A stretch of 57,998 nt of DNA, taken from assembly GCF_001544515.1 (NCBI RefSeq), contig NZ_FCOL02000034.1, forward strand, positions 1 to 57,998, given 5' to 3'. This document shows positions 7,840-16,592 of this stretch, in pieces. The notes below the pieces were generated by a model. The model saw only the letters and a program-made list of their open reading frames with translations, ran no database searches and had not been told where the DNA came from. Origin of the DNA: Caballeronia terrestris. Its GTDB lineage: Bacteria; Pseudomonadota; Gammaproteobacteria; Burkholderiales; Burkholderiaceae. The position numbers were made by a program, and so were the translations under genes. Position 1 is the stretch's first letter. Every line of letters starts with the position of its first letter.

Positions 7840-8120
7840 ATTAAAGATGACTCATGCTCAACGCCCCCACACGGGACGCAATGTCAGAGTAGCGCTGTTC
7901 GGCGTCAGCGCAAGTCCGCGCGCCCACTTATTGCAATCAACTGAAGATTGTGCCGACACGTAAAGCCCGGCATTATTTTGTTGGTGGAACTGCCTACTCG
8001 CAGTCCTGGTGCCGAGCGGGGTAGCACTTGCGCCACCCGAAACGACCGCCTATATTGGTTTTTGTCGCGCTTCGTCAGGGAGGGTTCTACTGGTCAAAGG
8101 TTGAATTCTGCGATGAGGTC

Positions 8121-8154
8121 GACAGAAGCTCCTTCGGGAGCTTCTGTCGTTTTA
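8121..8154 (+). terminator. Strong terminator with UUCG tetraloop
   Basis: A perfect 12-bp stem (8121-8132 with 8137-8148) closed by a C(TTCG)G tetraloop, followed by GTTTT. This is one of the strongest hairpins in the window, yet no protein gene precedes it on the plus strand between 7671 and 8120. See the finding on a possible small RNA. Confidence 0.75.
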
Positions 8155-8189
8155 GACCCGCTTGCTGCCCCAGCCTAGAGCGGCGGGGC

Positions 8190-8800
8190 GGCGGTAGCTC
8201 TGGTATGACCTTGATCCAGTCAGGCGATCGACCCCGCTGGTAGGGAGAATCGAGCCGCTTGGCGACCATCCCAGCGAAGTCGTGCAGCTCCGCCTGTTCG
8301 AACACCCCAGCGCCGGCCGTCACGATGCCGATGACGTAGACAGGACCGGCGTGTTTTCGAAGCTCTCCCGCAGGATCTCTTTCCTCTGGCTCAGGGGCAG
8401 CAACCGCAGGTCCAGCTCGCCGGCGGCCAGTGTGTCAAACACATACAGGCGAGCCGGGTGCAGCTTTATTGCGGCGCGAACGCGCGGCGGAAGCTGCTTT
8501 CGAGAGCGCAACTGCAGTCGCTCAAACGAAGACTGACCGTTGGGCTTATCCAGTCAGCTCTGCATCCCAGACAAAGTTGCTGGCACCGTCCCGACCGCAG
8601 CTACGACGTCCTGGAACGCGGTATTGAGCGAGTTGCCCTGCCGGGACATCAATTCGACGTGCCTTCCAACTTTTCGAACCAGACAGCGAAAACCGTCGTT
8701 TCAGCTCGAAGATCCAGCCCTCACGGGAGACCGGCTCGGGCTGAAGCGTGGGGCGAGCATTAGGTCGGTGGTATTGATAAATGCATAAACGGGAACGATG
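8190..8800 (-). pseudogene. ATP-dependent DNA ligase fragment, multiply frameshifted
   Basis: Reading three minus-strand frames in turn recovers a ligase: TLQPEPVSREGWIFELK, then NDGFRCLVRKVGRHVELMSR, then the block FERLQLRSRKQLPPRV with LYVFDTLAAGELDLRLLPL, then FAGMVAKRLDSPYQRG and SPDWIKV. ELK plus NDGFR rebuilds nucleotidyltransferase motif I (KxDGxR, with the AMP-accepting Lys); GMVAKR and DWIKV match motifs IV and V. At least four frameshifts (near 8745, 8690, 8560 and 8345) rule out function. The family is the LigD/Lig C type used in end joining. It is a remnant of a gene carried by island 1. Confidence 0.8.
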
Positions 8801-9240
8801 CTTACGTTTTCCTGAGGCGAGCGCTGACAAAGGCAAGTCTCGCCCAGGCATTCGCTTCCGCACTTAGTTGAGCGGGGTTGCAACCTGGTATTCGAAAAGC
8901 AAACCTTCTCCGCCAGCACCGCGTGCCTCGAATGCGATCGATCGCACCAACGGCTCATGAACACTTGAAAGCGGTCACTGCCTCCTAGGACGGCGAAAGG
9001 CGCTTCAGGGCGCCGGCAAAAGCTTATAGATGAAAGAGCCTCGTCCATGTCATCTCAGATATGGATTGAGCCGCCAGCGCGCGCGCCTTTCTTTCTGCGC
9101 CCGACCCGCGCAACTAACTGTCAACGGCCTAGACCTCTTTATCAGCCTCGCCAACCGGGGTGATTCACGCCAGCATGGTGTTCCGCGCCCGATGGTCGCC
9201 GGGCCTGGTTGGACCCAACTCGACATACGCGCGAACACTT
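8801..9240. other. Gap without a recognised gene
   Basis: Frames here are short and look like chance. Nothing supportable was seen, apart from the right edge, which shares patches of similarity with the sequence around 29310-29340. Confidence 0.4.
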
Positions 9241-9510
9241 TCAGTTTCTCGCGAAATCGGCCGCCGTTAGCTCCAAGCGCGACGTCGGATTCGCAAGTAG
9301 CTTTCGTTGTGCGACGGCGTGAATGCGACGGTATCCGTCGCGGAAGGTTTTAAGGGTCTTTGTGTCATCCGCATTGGACGTGAGCCAAAAATGCGTTTCA
9401 AGTGCCGCGCGCGCAATCACGCATTCAACGGAGCGCGATTTGTGGACCAGGACGAAGACGACGCCACGGCGATCGGCAGCGATCCGAGGTTCGAGGTCGA
9501 TTGTTTCCAT
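9241..9510 (-). CDS. DUF1488 family protein
   Basis: An 89-residue protein beginning METIDLEPRIAADRRGVVF and containing the family block VECVIARAALETHFWL, then an FRDGYRRIHAVAQRKLLAN segment and the C-terminal LELTAADF. DUF1488 proteins are small, cytosolic and uncharacterised, and are common in Burkholderia. The frame is uninterrupted. The ribosome site before the ATG is poor. A frameshifted second copy lies at 29306-29555, and similarity continues past both start codons for about 90 bp, so the two loci descend from one segment. Confidence 0.82.
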   Translation of the reverse strand: METIDLEPRIAADRRGVVFVLVHKSRSVECVIARAALETHFWLTSNADDTKTLKTFRDGYRRIHAVAQRKLLANPTSRLELTAADFARN

Positions 9511-9636
9511 GTGAGTTCAACGCGTTGGAAAGCCTGCAAAGATTCTGACACAGGGAACGCGCTCGGGGGTTCACTCCATTGAGAACCGCTTTACTAATCT
9601 GACTCGACGACAATTCCAAAATTGATATTCGCCCTG

Positions 9637-10128
9637 ATGTTCGCACCATCGATGATCGGCGTTGCGTTGCCCGCTCACGCTTCCCAATTTGGTTGCAAGG
9701 TGATGCTATGCCTTGCCAACCCGGCATGGAACGGTGGACCAAAGAGCCTCTCTGATTGCGTCGAACCAATTAATCAGCTTTACCACGACCTGAGCAGGGG
9801 TCGACCGTACCCGAGGTGCGACCTTGCGGATGGCAACGACGGCTCGAGCTATGCCTGTCAGGTGTTTTACGCATACGACCCCCGTTTGGCGCCGGTGCGG
9901 CCTGCCGCGAGCGGCTCATATGTCGCGCGAGAGCGGAAAGCCGGTGGCAACGATTCGGGAAAGGCTGCTTTATCACCGATGCCCTCACGCACAGGGAAAC
10001 GCGCGCGGTCTGCAAGTCGACGAATCATTGGGCCTCAACAACGCATGGTACTCGGACGTATCACGACCCTGACCAGCGAATATTTGCTCTCCGCACGGGA
10101 GAGTCCGCGGATCAACGAAACCGCGTAA
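9637..10128 (+). pseudogene. Decayed paralogue of the Cys-rich T4SS-linked protein
   Basis: The first 90 or so residues align clearly to the intact protein at 40600-41184: GCKVMLCLANP against GCKVLLCLANP, INQLYHDLSRGRPYPRCD against IDQLYHDLSKGRPFPTCD, and DGNDGSSYA shared. A signal peptide (up to ALPAHA) is present. After about residue 95 similarity is lost, so the family's C-terminal half (ending VFIDNRWQQRVRW in the other copy) is missing. No ribosome site precedes the ATG. In the other island this gene follows the virB operon; here it directly follows the DUF1488 gene, with no virB genes between. Confidence 0.7.
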
Positions 10129-10141
10129 AGAGACGGCCGTC

Positions 10142-10984
10142 TTAGTCGACGCGACGCCGTGCCGAAATAGCCGACGCCGTCGAAATGACGAGATCCGCGA
10201 AGCGTTTTTCATCGCGATCCGCCTGCCACCGCGAGCGCGCCACCGCAATATTCACCGCGCCAATCCCGCGTCCATGCGCATTGGTGATGGCCGCCGCCGT
10301 CGAGATATCGCTGACGAAGTATTCGTCTTCCGTGTGGGCATAGCCTTGCCGGCGAATCTGCGCGATGCGATCCTTAATCTTGCGCGGCTGGTACACGGTG
10401 GACGGCGTGTGGGGGACGAGATTCGTGCGCGCGAGAATATCGTCGATCTCGCCATCTGCGAGCGTCGCGAGAATCGCTAAGCCGGGCGCCGTGCAATACG
10501 CCGGCAGCCGTGAACCGGTAATGACGTGCGCATTGAATACGTTGCGGCTCACGATGCGCAGCACGAACACGATGTCCGTATTGTCGAGCACCGTGAGATT
10601 GGTCGCCTCTTCTGTCTCCGAGCCGAGTTGCTGGAGATACGGCGTCGCGCGGCTTACCAGATCGTTCGACGTAAGGTAGTGATACGTGAAATCGAGGAGC
10701 CGCGGCGAAAGTTCGTACTTGCGGCTGTCGGGATCCTTCAAGAGATAGCCGAGCGCGGCGAGCGTGTAGGTGAAACGCTGCGTCGCACTCGTGTCGAAGC
10801 CCGTCAGCGACGAAATCTCGGACAGCGACAACTGTCGCTTGCTGCCGTCGAAGGCAGTGAGAACTTTCATCGCCTTTTCGACGGACTGCACGTAAAGCGA
10901 CGATGCGCTCGGGTCCGCCACCTCGCCGCGCGGCTTCGCCGCAGCGGTCTTGCGCTTGCGCGGGGTTTTAGACTCGTCGCTCAT
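10142..10984 (-). CDS. IclR family transcriptional regulator
   Basis: A 280-residue IclR regulator with a basic N-terminal tail (about 1-28), a winged helix-turn-helix (about 32-95, LSLSEISSLTGFDTSATQRF) and a C-terminal effector-binding domain. The latter contains VLRIVSRNVF, PAYCTAPGLAILA and the DISTAAAITNAHGRGIGAVN core of IclR sensors. It is the last gene of the minus-strand catabolic operon, 54 bp after the acyl-CoA ligase. It probably controls the operon in response to a carboxylate or its CoA ester. Shared TATCGTAT palindromes at 11038-11056 and 17356-17374 are candidate binding sites. Confidence 0.92.
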   Translation of the reverse strand: MSDESKTPRKRKTAAAKPRGEVADPSASSLYVQSVEKAMKVLTAFDGSKRQLSLSEISSLTGFDTSATQRFTYTLAALGYLLKDPDSRKYELSPRLLDFTYHYLTSNDLVSRATPYLQQLGSETEEATNLTVLDNTDIVFVLRIVSRNVFNAHVITGSRLPAYCTAPGLAILATLADGEIDDILARTNLVPHTPSTVYQPRKIKDRIAQIRRQGYAHTEDEYFVSDISTAAAITNAHGRGIGAVNIAVARSRWQADRDEKRFADLVISTASAISARRRVD

Positions 10985-11037
10985 TGCGTTTGGGCTTGTC
11001 GGATCGAAACCGCGAAATTATCACATAGCCTTAGGGT

Positions 11038-11056
11038 GTTATCTATATACGATAAC
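11038..11056. promoter_or_regulatory. Candidate IclR-type operator before the regulator gene
   Basis: Inverted repeat GTTATC-TATATAC-GATAAC overlapping the ligase stop codon and lying 54 bp upstream of the IclR start. Read on the minus strand it contains TATCGTAT, which recurs in the promoter of the operon's first gene at 17359-17366. Confidence 0.45.
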
Positions 11057-12595
11057 ATCTTGACCGCTTTGCATTCGGTCCCACGCATCGTCGACGCTAC
11101 GCGGCAGCAGATGCTTCCTGATGCGCTCGCTCGCGGTCAGTTCGAAGCTTGCCACCGCGCGGTAATACCGCGGCAACTGGAAGCTCGCGAGGCGTTCGCG
11201 CGCCCACGCGTGCAGGGATTCCCACTCCACCGGCTCATCCTTGAACTGCACGTTGAGCAGAATGTCCTGCTCGCCGATAGGCGATGTCACGCCAATCGCC
11301 GCACTCGCGCGAACAGCCGGGTGCGCCGCGAATACGCGTTCGATCTCCCACGCCGACACGTTCTCGCCGCGCACGCGCATGCTGTCCGTCTGCCGGCCGA
11401 TAAAAAACAAATCGCCGTTGGCATCGCGGCGGGCGCGGTCGCCGGTGTGCAGGCGGCCATTTCGCAAGGCGGCCTTCGTCGCATCGGGATTCTTCAGATA
11501 CGCCGGCAGGAACGTGCCTTCGACCTTGCTCGACAGCACGATTTCGCCGGCCTCGCCTTCCTTCACCGGCTGGTCGTTCTCATCGAGCAAGTCGATGTCG
11601 ATCCACGGCAACGCGCGGCCGATCGAACCCGGCTTGCCGGTCACGTTCGCCGTCGCGAAGCTGGAGCATTCGGTCATGCCATAGCACTCGCGCAGACGCA
11701 CCTTGAGCCGCGCCTGAATCGGTTCCCACGACGATGCACTCACGCCCGCGCCCCACGCCACGCGCAGCGTATGCGTCGCGGGCAGCGCGCTGTCAGGCAA
11801 CTGCATCAGGATGTCGAGCACACCGCCGAGATAGTGCAGCTGCGTCGCACCCGCGCGTTCGATCTGCGGCCAGAACTGCGATGCCGAAAAACGAGGCGCC
11901 GCGTGCAGCGTTACGGCTTCGAGAAACGGCAGCATCAACATCTGCGCTCCGCCGATATGGCACAGCGGTTCCCATAGAAACAGCCGATCGCCTTCGCGCA
12001 CGTCCGCAACTTTCAGCGCCGCTTCGCTCGCGATGCGCATCATCCGGTGCGTGAAGACGACGCCCTTCGGCGCGCCCGTCGTGCCCGACGTATAGATGAT
12101 GCACAGCGGATCGTGCACGCTGATTTCGGTCGTCGCGAATGCGGCGTTCGTGTCGCTCGCGTCGAATGCGGGAAGCCGTACGCGCTGCGCCGCTCCGCAA
12201 TCGATGGATGCGGTGACGGCATCGAACTCATCGTCGATCACGAAGAGCTTCGGCTCTGCGTGTTGTAGCAGATATTCGAGCCCCGCCGCGCGCAGCTTTG
12301 TGTTCACCGGCACCCACACGAGGCCGGAAAGCACGAGCGCATAGATCAGATGGATATGCTCGGCACTGTTGCCGAGCATGACGGCGACGCGGTCGCCCGC
12401 CGCGAGCCCTCGTGCCACGAACCAGCGCTGCAACTGCGCAATATGGCGCGCGGCGTCTTCGCAGGTTATCGCGCGATCGTCGAAATGCACGACGGTGCGC
12501 GCGGGCGCGCCGCGCAATCCCGCCGCGAGCAGGGGCGCGCAATCGAGTTCGTCGTTTGCGTGCCGGTGAGCGAAGTATGCTGAGTAACAATGCAT
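11039..12595 (-). CDS. AMP-forming acyl-CoA ligase (CaiC-like)
   Basis: A 518-residue adenylate-forming enzyme that should activate a carboxylic acid to its CoA thioester. The ATP-binding loop YTSGTTGAPKG is at residues 168-178; YGMTE, HTGDRARRD and the hinge FIGRQTDSMRVRGENVS follow. A C-terminal Lys in SERIRKHLL is positioned as the catalytic lysine. The N-terminus resembles crotonobetaine/carnitine-CoA ligases, but the substrate cannot be read from the sequence. It follows the permease gene by 27 bp and precedes IclR. With the importer and hydratase it suggests uptake, CoA activation and hydration of an unsaturated acid. Confidence 0.9.
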   Translation of the reverse strand: MHCYSAYFAHRHANDELDCAPLLAAGLRGAPARTVVHFDDRAITCEDAARHIAQLQRWFVARGLAAGDRVAVMLGNSAEHIHLIYALVLSGLVWVPVNTKLRAAGLEYLLQHAEPKLFVIDDEFDAVTASIDCGAAQRVRLPAFDASDTNAAFATTEISVHDPLCIIYTSGTTGAPKGVVFTHRMMRIASEAALKVADVREGDRLFLWEPLCHIGGAQMLMLPFLEAVTLHAAPRFSASQFWPQIERAGATQLHYLGGVLDILMQLPDSALPATHTLRVAWGAGVSASSWEPIQARLKVRLRECYGMTECSSFATANVTGKPGSIGRALPWIDIDLLDENDQPVKEGEAGEIVLSSKVEGTFLPAYLKNPDATKAALRNGRLHTGDRARRDANGDLFFIGRQTDSMRVRGENVSAWEIERVFAAHPAVRASAAIGVTSPIGEQDILLNVQFKDEPVEWESLHAWARERLASFQLPRYYRAVASFELTASERIRKHLLPRSVDDAWDRMQSGQDVIVYR

Positions 12596-12622
12596 GTCTG
12601 GAACCAGATGAAAACCTGAGAA

Positions 12623-14404
12623 TTAGCGCGCCTTGCGTTTGAGCCAGGACGAAACCGCGACCACGAGCGCAATCAGAATAACCAGCGTTGTCGAAACGGC
12701 GGCAAGCGTCGGCGTGATCGCAAGTTGAATGTCGTCCCACATCTGCTTCGGTAGCGTCGAATTGATGCCGCCGGAAACGAAGATGGCGATGGTGAGATCG
12801 TCGAACGAAACGAGGAAGGCAAACAGGAACGCCGCCGTCACGCTTGCCATCAGAAGCGGCAGCACGACCGATGTAATGCGCCGCAGCGGGGATGCGCCCA
12901 TGACGCGGGCCGCGTCATCGAGACGCCAGTCAAAGCGCTGAAAGCCCGCGGCGAGCGTCACGACGACGTAGGGAATGGCGAGCACGGTATGGCCGATGAC
13001 GAGGCCGAGATTCGTGCCCGTGAGCCCGAAGCGCCCGAACAGATACAGCAGACCCACCGCGACCACGATACGCGGCACGATCAGCGGCGCGACGAGCAGC
13101 GCAAACACGGGCTTGCTCGCGCGGCGCGGCATGCGGGTCATCGCGAGCGTCGCGCCGAAGCCGAGCAGCAGCGAGAGCACCGCCGTACCGAGGCCCACTT
13201 CGAACGAGCGGATGATCGCGCTGTGCCACACCGGTGAATCCATGAACGTGCCGAACCATCTTGTGCTGAAAAGCTTTGGCGGAAACGCGATGTAATCGCT
13301 CTTCGTGAACGCATACGGAATCACCGAAAGCACGGGCGCGACTAGCACCACCATGATGACGCACGTATAGAGCCCGAGCGGACTCGCGGCGCGCGCTGTC
13401 GTATCGCCGTGCGTGCGCCGGCGCATGACGAAGGGCGCGAAGAGGCGCCCCGCCATCATCAGGATCGCGAGCTTGAAACCTTGCGCGCGCAAGTTTCGCT
13501 GACGTTCCGCCACTTCGCCCGTGAGCGAGGTGAGACCCACCATGCGGTCATAGACGAAGAAGATCGCAATCGAGCAGACGAGCAGCACCGTCGACAGCGC
13601 ACCGGCAAAGCGCATGTCAAAAAGTTCGAGCACGGACGAGATCACGAGTTGCGCAATCATCGTTTCCTTCGGCGAGCCGAGCAGCGCCGGCACGATGAAG
13701 AAACCGAGGCTCGATATGAAAACGAGCAATCCCGCAGCAGCCACGCCCGGTGACGACAAGGGCAGAAATACTGTGAAGAAGCTCGTGCTGCGTTGCGCAC
13801 CGAGTGTTTCGGCGGCCTGCGCGAGACGGTCGTCGATGCCGCGCATCACGGGCAGCATCGTCATCACGGCGAGCGGCAGCATCGAATGAACCATGCCGAT
13901 GAGCACGCCCGTCAACGACGGGATGGTGCCGCTCGTCTCGCGCACGAGGCCAAGCGACAGCGCGATGGTGGAAAGCACCCCGCTCTTCGAAAGCAGTAGC
14001 ATCCACGCGTAGGTCTTCACCAGATAGCTGGTCCAGAACGGCAACATGATCCACAGAAGCCAGCGCTCGCGCATGCGCTCCGACAGACGGCTCAGCATGT
14101 ACGCGACTGGATAGCCGAGCAGAACGGACAAGGCCGCTGTCATGAACGAAATGGCGAAGGTGATCCACAGCACCTTCGCGTAGACCGGCGTGCGCGCGAT
14201 GCGCTCGAACTGCGCGAGGCCGATCCGTCCGTCGGCGCTGACGAGGCCGCCCTGCAGAATCTCGCCGACCGGCACGATGAAGAACACGAGCAGGAACAGG
14301 AGCGTCGGCAAGAGCGGCAGGAAGCGCATGCACCACGCGAGCCACGCGGACCGGCCGCGCCGCGATGCATCGTTCTCGCGGCGCGCGTGTAGAGCGATCG
14401 TCAT
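12623..14404 (-). CDS. Fused two-domain ABC permease (PotB-PotC type)
   Basis: A 593-residue membrane protein that carries both permease halves of a PotABCD-type importer in one chain. The first half (about 20-300) has the EAA loop AAETLGAQRSTSFFTVFLPL; the second (about 345-590) has AARVMGASPLRRITSVVLPL. Each half has about six membrane segments. Most polyamine-family importers use two separate proteins of about 280 residues, so a single-chain permease is notable though known in this family. The gene is 9 bp after the ATPase gene and 27 bp before the acyl-CoA ligase. Confidence 0.93.
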   Translation of the reverse strand: MTIALHARRENDASRRGRSAWLAWCMRFLPLLPTLLFLLVFFIVPVGEILQGGLVSADGRIGLAQFERIARTPVYAKVLWITFAISFMTAALSVLLGYPVAYMLSRLSERMRERWLLWIMLPFWTSYLVKTYAWMLLLSKSGVLSTIALSLGLVRETSGTIPSLTGVLIGMVHSMLPLAVMTMLPVMRGIDDRLAQAAETLGAQRSTSFFTVFLPLSSPGVAAAGLLVFISSLGFFIVPALLGSPKETMIAQLVISSVLELFDMRFAGALSTVLLVCSIAIFFVYDRMVGLTSLTGEVAERQRNLRAQGFKLAILMMAGRLFAPFVMRRRTHGDTTARAASPLGLYTCVIMVVLVAPVLSVIPYAFTKSDYIAFPPKLFSTRWFGTFMDSPVWHSAIIRSFEVGLGTAVLSLLLGFGATLAMTRMPRRASKPVFALLVAPLIVPRIVVAVGLLYLFGRFGLTGTNLGLVIGHTVLAIPYVVVTLAAGFQRFDWRLDDAARVMGASPLRRITSVVLPLLMASVTAAFLFAFLVSFDDLTIAIFVSGGINSTLPKQMWDDIQLAITPTLAAVSTTLVILIALVVAVSSWLKRKAR

Positions 14405-14413
14405 GAAATGTCC

Positions 14414-15475
14414 TCAGGCGTGTAGCAAGGTCGTGCGATACGGATCCCATACGAGGCCCACCCTGTCGCCGATGCGCGGGCTCAGGCTGCGCCCGCAACG
14501 CACGCTGAGCGCGCTGCCGTCGTTCATCGAAAGCTGCAGGCGCGTGTCGCTGCCGAAGAACACGATGTCCGCGATGGTGCCATCGACAAAGCCGCTTTGC
14601 GGTTCCACGAGACGCGGCGCTTCGGGGCGCAGCAACAGCGTGTGGCGCGTGGCCGGGGCGACCGGCGTGTTGACCGGCAAGGGAATGCGCCCGCCCGCCG
14701 CCAGCAGAATCGGTTCGCCGCCAGCGCCGCGCGTTTCATCGATTGCGCCTTCGAGTAGATTCGAATGGCCGATGAAGCCGGCCGCGAAGCGCGTGGCCGG
14801 CCGGTCATACAGGTCCGCCGGGGTGCCGACCTGTTCGATTCGCGCCTGGTTCATGAGACAGATGCGGTCGGAGAGCGTGAGCGCTTCGTCCTGATCGTGC
14901 GTCACGTAGACGAAAGTCGCGCCGAGTTCCTTGTGCAGGCCGCGAATCTCGGACTGCATGTGCTCGCGCAGTTTCTTGTCGAGGGCGCCGAGCGGCTCGT
15001 CGAGCAGAATGACCGAAGGCCGGTACGCGAAGCAGCGCGCGAGCGCGATGCGCTGCTGCTGCCCGCCCGACAGCTCCTTCGGAAAGCGCTTCGCATACTC
15101 GCTCATGCGCACCATCGCGAGCGCATCATCCACGGCCTTGCGCACCTCCTCGCGCGACTTGCGGCGCATGCGCAGACCATATGCGACGTTGTCCCACACG
15201 CTCATGTGCGGAAAGAGCGCGTAGCTCTGAAACACCATGCCGATGCCGCGCTTGCCCGGCTCGACATGCGTGACATCGCGCCCGGCTATCTCGATGCGCC
15301 CCGCGCTCGGCGCGACGAGGCCGGAGATCATCTGCAATAGCGTGGTCTTGCCCGAACCGGAGGGACCGAGCAGCGTCAGAAACTCGCCCGCCTGCACCGC
15401 GAGGTCGGTCGGTTCCAGCGCGACCGAATCACCGTAACGCTTCGCGATGCCGATCGCCTCGAGTTTCGCGCTCAT
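14414..15475 (-). CDS. ABC transporter ATP-binding protein (PotA type)
   Basis: A 353-residue ATPase. Walker A is GPSGSGKT (37-44), the Q-loop VFQSYALFPHMSVWDNV, the signature LSGGQQQR (135-142), Walker B VILLDEP (155-161), and the H-loop is in VTHDQDEAL. A C-terminal TOBE domain (about 275-350) matches PotA/FbpC-type ATPases. It lies 12 bp after the binding-protein gene and powers import through the fused permease. All catalytic motifs are intact. Confidence 0.95.
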   Translation of the reverse strand: MSAKLEAIGIAKRYGDSVALEPTDLAVQAGEFLTLLGPSGSGKTTLLQMISGLVAPSAGRIEIAGRDVTHVEPGKRGIGMVFQSYALFPHMSVWDNVAYGLRMRRKSREEVRKAVDDALAMVRMSEYAKRFPKELSGGQQQRIALARCFAYRPSVILLDEPLGALDKKLREHMQSEIRGLHKELGATFVYVTHDQDEALTLSDRICLMNQARIEQVGTPADLYDRPATRFAAGFIGHSNLLEGAIDETRGAGGEPILLAAGGRIPLPVNTPVAPATRHTLLLRPEAPRLVEPQSGFVDGTIADIVFFGSDTRLQLSMNDGSALSVRCGRSLSPRIGDRVGLVWDPYRTTLLHA

Positions 15476-15487
15476 CGTGTCGTTCCT

Positions 15488-16549
15488 TCAGGAAATGATC
15501 CAGGAATTGAAGCGCTCCGTGACTTTCTGGCGGTTTGCTTCCCACCACTGCGGGCTTGGCAGGCGCATGTTGCGGATGTTGTCCGGCGCCGTTGGGAGAA
15601 GCGCGGCGCGCTCTTTCGCGATCGTTTCAAACGCCTTCTTGTTGGTCGGACCGTAAGCGAGCGTGCGCGTAAGCAGCGCCTGACGCTTGGCGTCCGCGCA
15701 GAAGCGCACGAATTGCTTGGCGGCGTCGGCGCGCGGCGTGCCCTTCGGAATGCCCCAGCCTTCGATGGAATACAAACCCTGATTCCATACAATGCTCACC
15801 GGCGCGCCACCGTCCTTCGCGGCTTGCGCGCGGCCGTTCCAAGTCGAGATCATGTCGACGTCGCCGCTTTGAATCGCCTGCATCGCCTGCGCGCCCGAGG
15901 TCCACCAGATATTGATATGCGGCTTGATCTTGTCGAGACTCGCGAACGCGCGGTCCACGTCGAGTGGATACAGGTTGTCGAGCGGCACGCCGTCGGCGAG
16001 CAGCGCCTGTTCGAGCGTGTCGAGCGGACTGCGGCGCAGGCATCGGCGGCCGGGAAATTTCTTCACGTCCCAGAAGTCCGCCCACGACTTCGGGCCGCTG
16101 TCCTTGAACTTGTCGGTGCGATACGCAAGCACTGTCGAATAAACATCGACGCCAAGCCAGTTGGGCGTGATCGCCTCGGGCATAACGTCGGGATAATCGC
16201 TTGCCTTGAGGCCGATGGGCTCGAGCAGTCCCTTCGATTCGAGATACGGAATGTCGGCGGACAGCGTGAGTGTGGTCACGTCCCAAATGTAGTTCTTCGT
16301 TTGCACCATCGCCGCGAATTGCGCGACCGGCTGCGATTCGCGCGCCACCGAGACGACGTTGATCCCCGTCGCTTTTTCGAACGGATCGTAGAACGCTTCG
16401 CGATACGCCGTCGTGTAAGGACCGCCGGGGTCCGAAACCACGATCTGCTTGTCTTGCGCACGCGCGGCGAGCGGCATCGCGCTAGCGACGGCGAGCGCGC
16501 CCGCGCCCTGCAGAATGCGGCGTCGCGCCGGGTTGAAGTCTAGCGTCAT
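15488..16549 (-). CDS. Periplasmic substrate-binding protein (PotD type)
   Basis: A 353-residue extracellular solute-binding protein of the spermidine/putrescine class. The N-terminus ARRRILQGAGALAVASAMPL is a twin-arginine-like signal, ending near AARAQ. The mature part has the family landmarks VVSDPGGPYTTAYREAFYDPF, the hinge strands and NIWWTSGAQAMQAIQSGDVDM. It is the second gene of the operon, 43 bp after the hydratase. PotD-class proteins bind polyamines but also other amines and carboxylates; adjacent CoA enzymes argue for a carboxylate-bearing ligand here, which is inference. Confidence 0.92.
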   Translation of the reverse strand: MTLDFNPARRRILQGAGALAVASAMPLAARAQDKQIVVSDPGGPYTTAYREAFYDPFEKATGINVVSVARESQPVAQFAAMVQTKNYIWDVTTLTLSADIPYLESKGLLEPIGLKASDYPDVMPEAITPNWLGVDVYSTVLAYRTDKFKDSGPKSWADFWDVKKFPGRRCLRRSPLDTLEQALLADGVPLDNLYPLDVDRAFASLDKIKPHINIWWTSGAQAMQAIQSGDVDMISTWNGRAQAAKDGGAPVSIVWNQGLYSIEGWGIPKGTPRADAAKQFVRFCADAKRQALLTRTLAYGPTNKKAFETIAKERAALLPTAPDNIRNMRLPSPQWWEANRQKVTERFNSWIIS

Positions 16550-16592
16550 TGCTCAGGTCTCCCGCACTGGATTGAGATGCAAACCTCCCGAC

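Noticed and set aside
10526..11977. A 483-codon plus-strand frame opposite the IclR and ligase genes
   Set aside because: It is the antisense of two well-supported genes, is Arg/His-rich, has no ribosome site, and shows no family motif. It arises from third-position GC bias.
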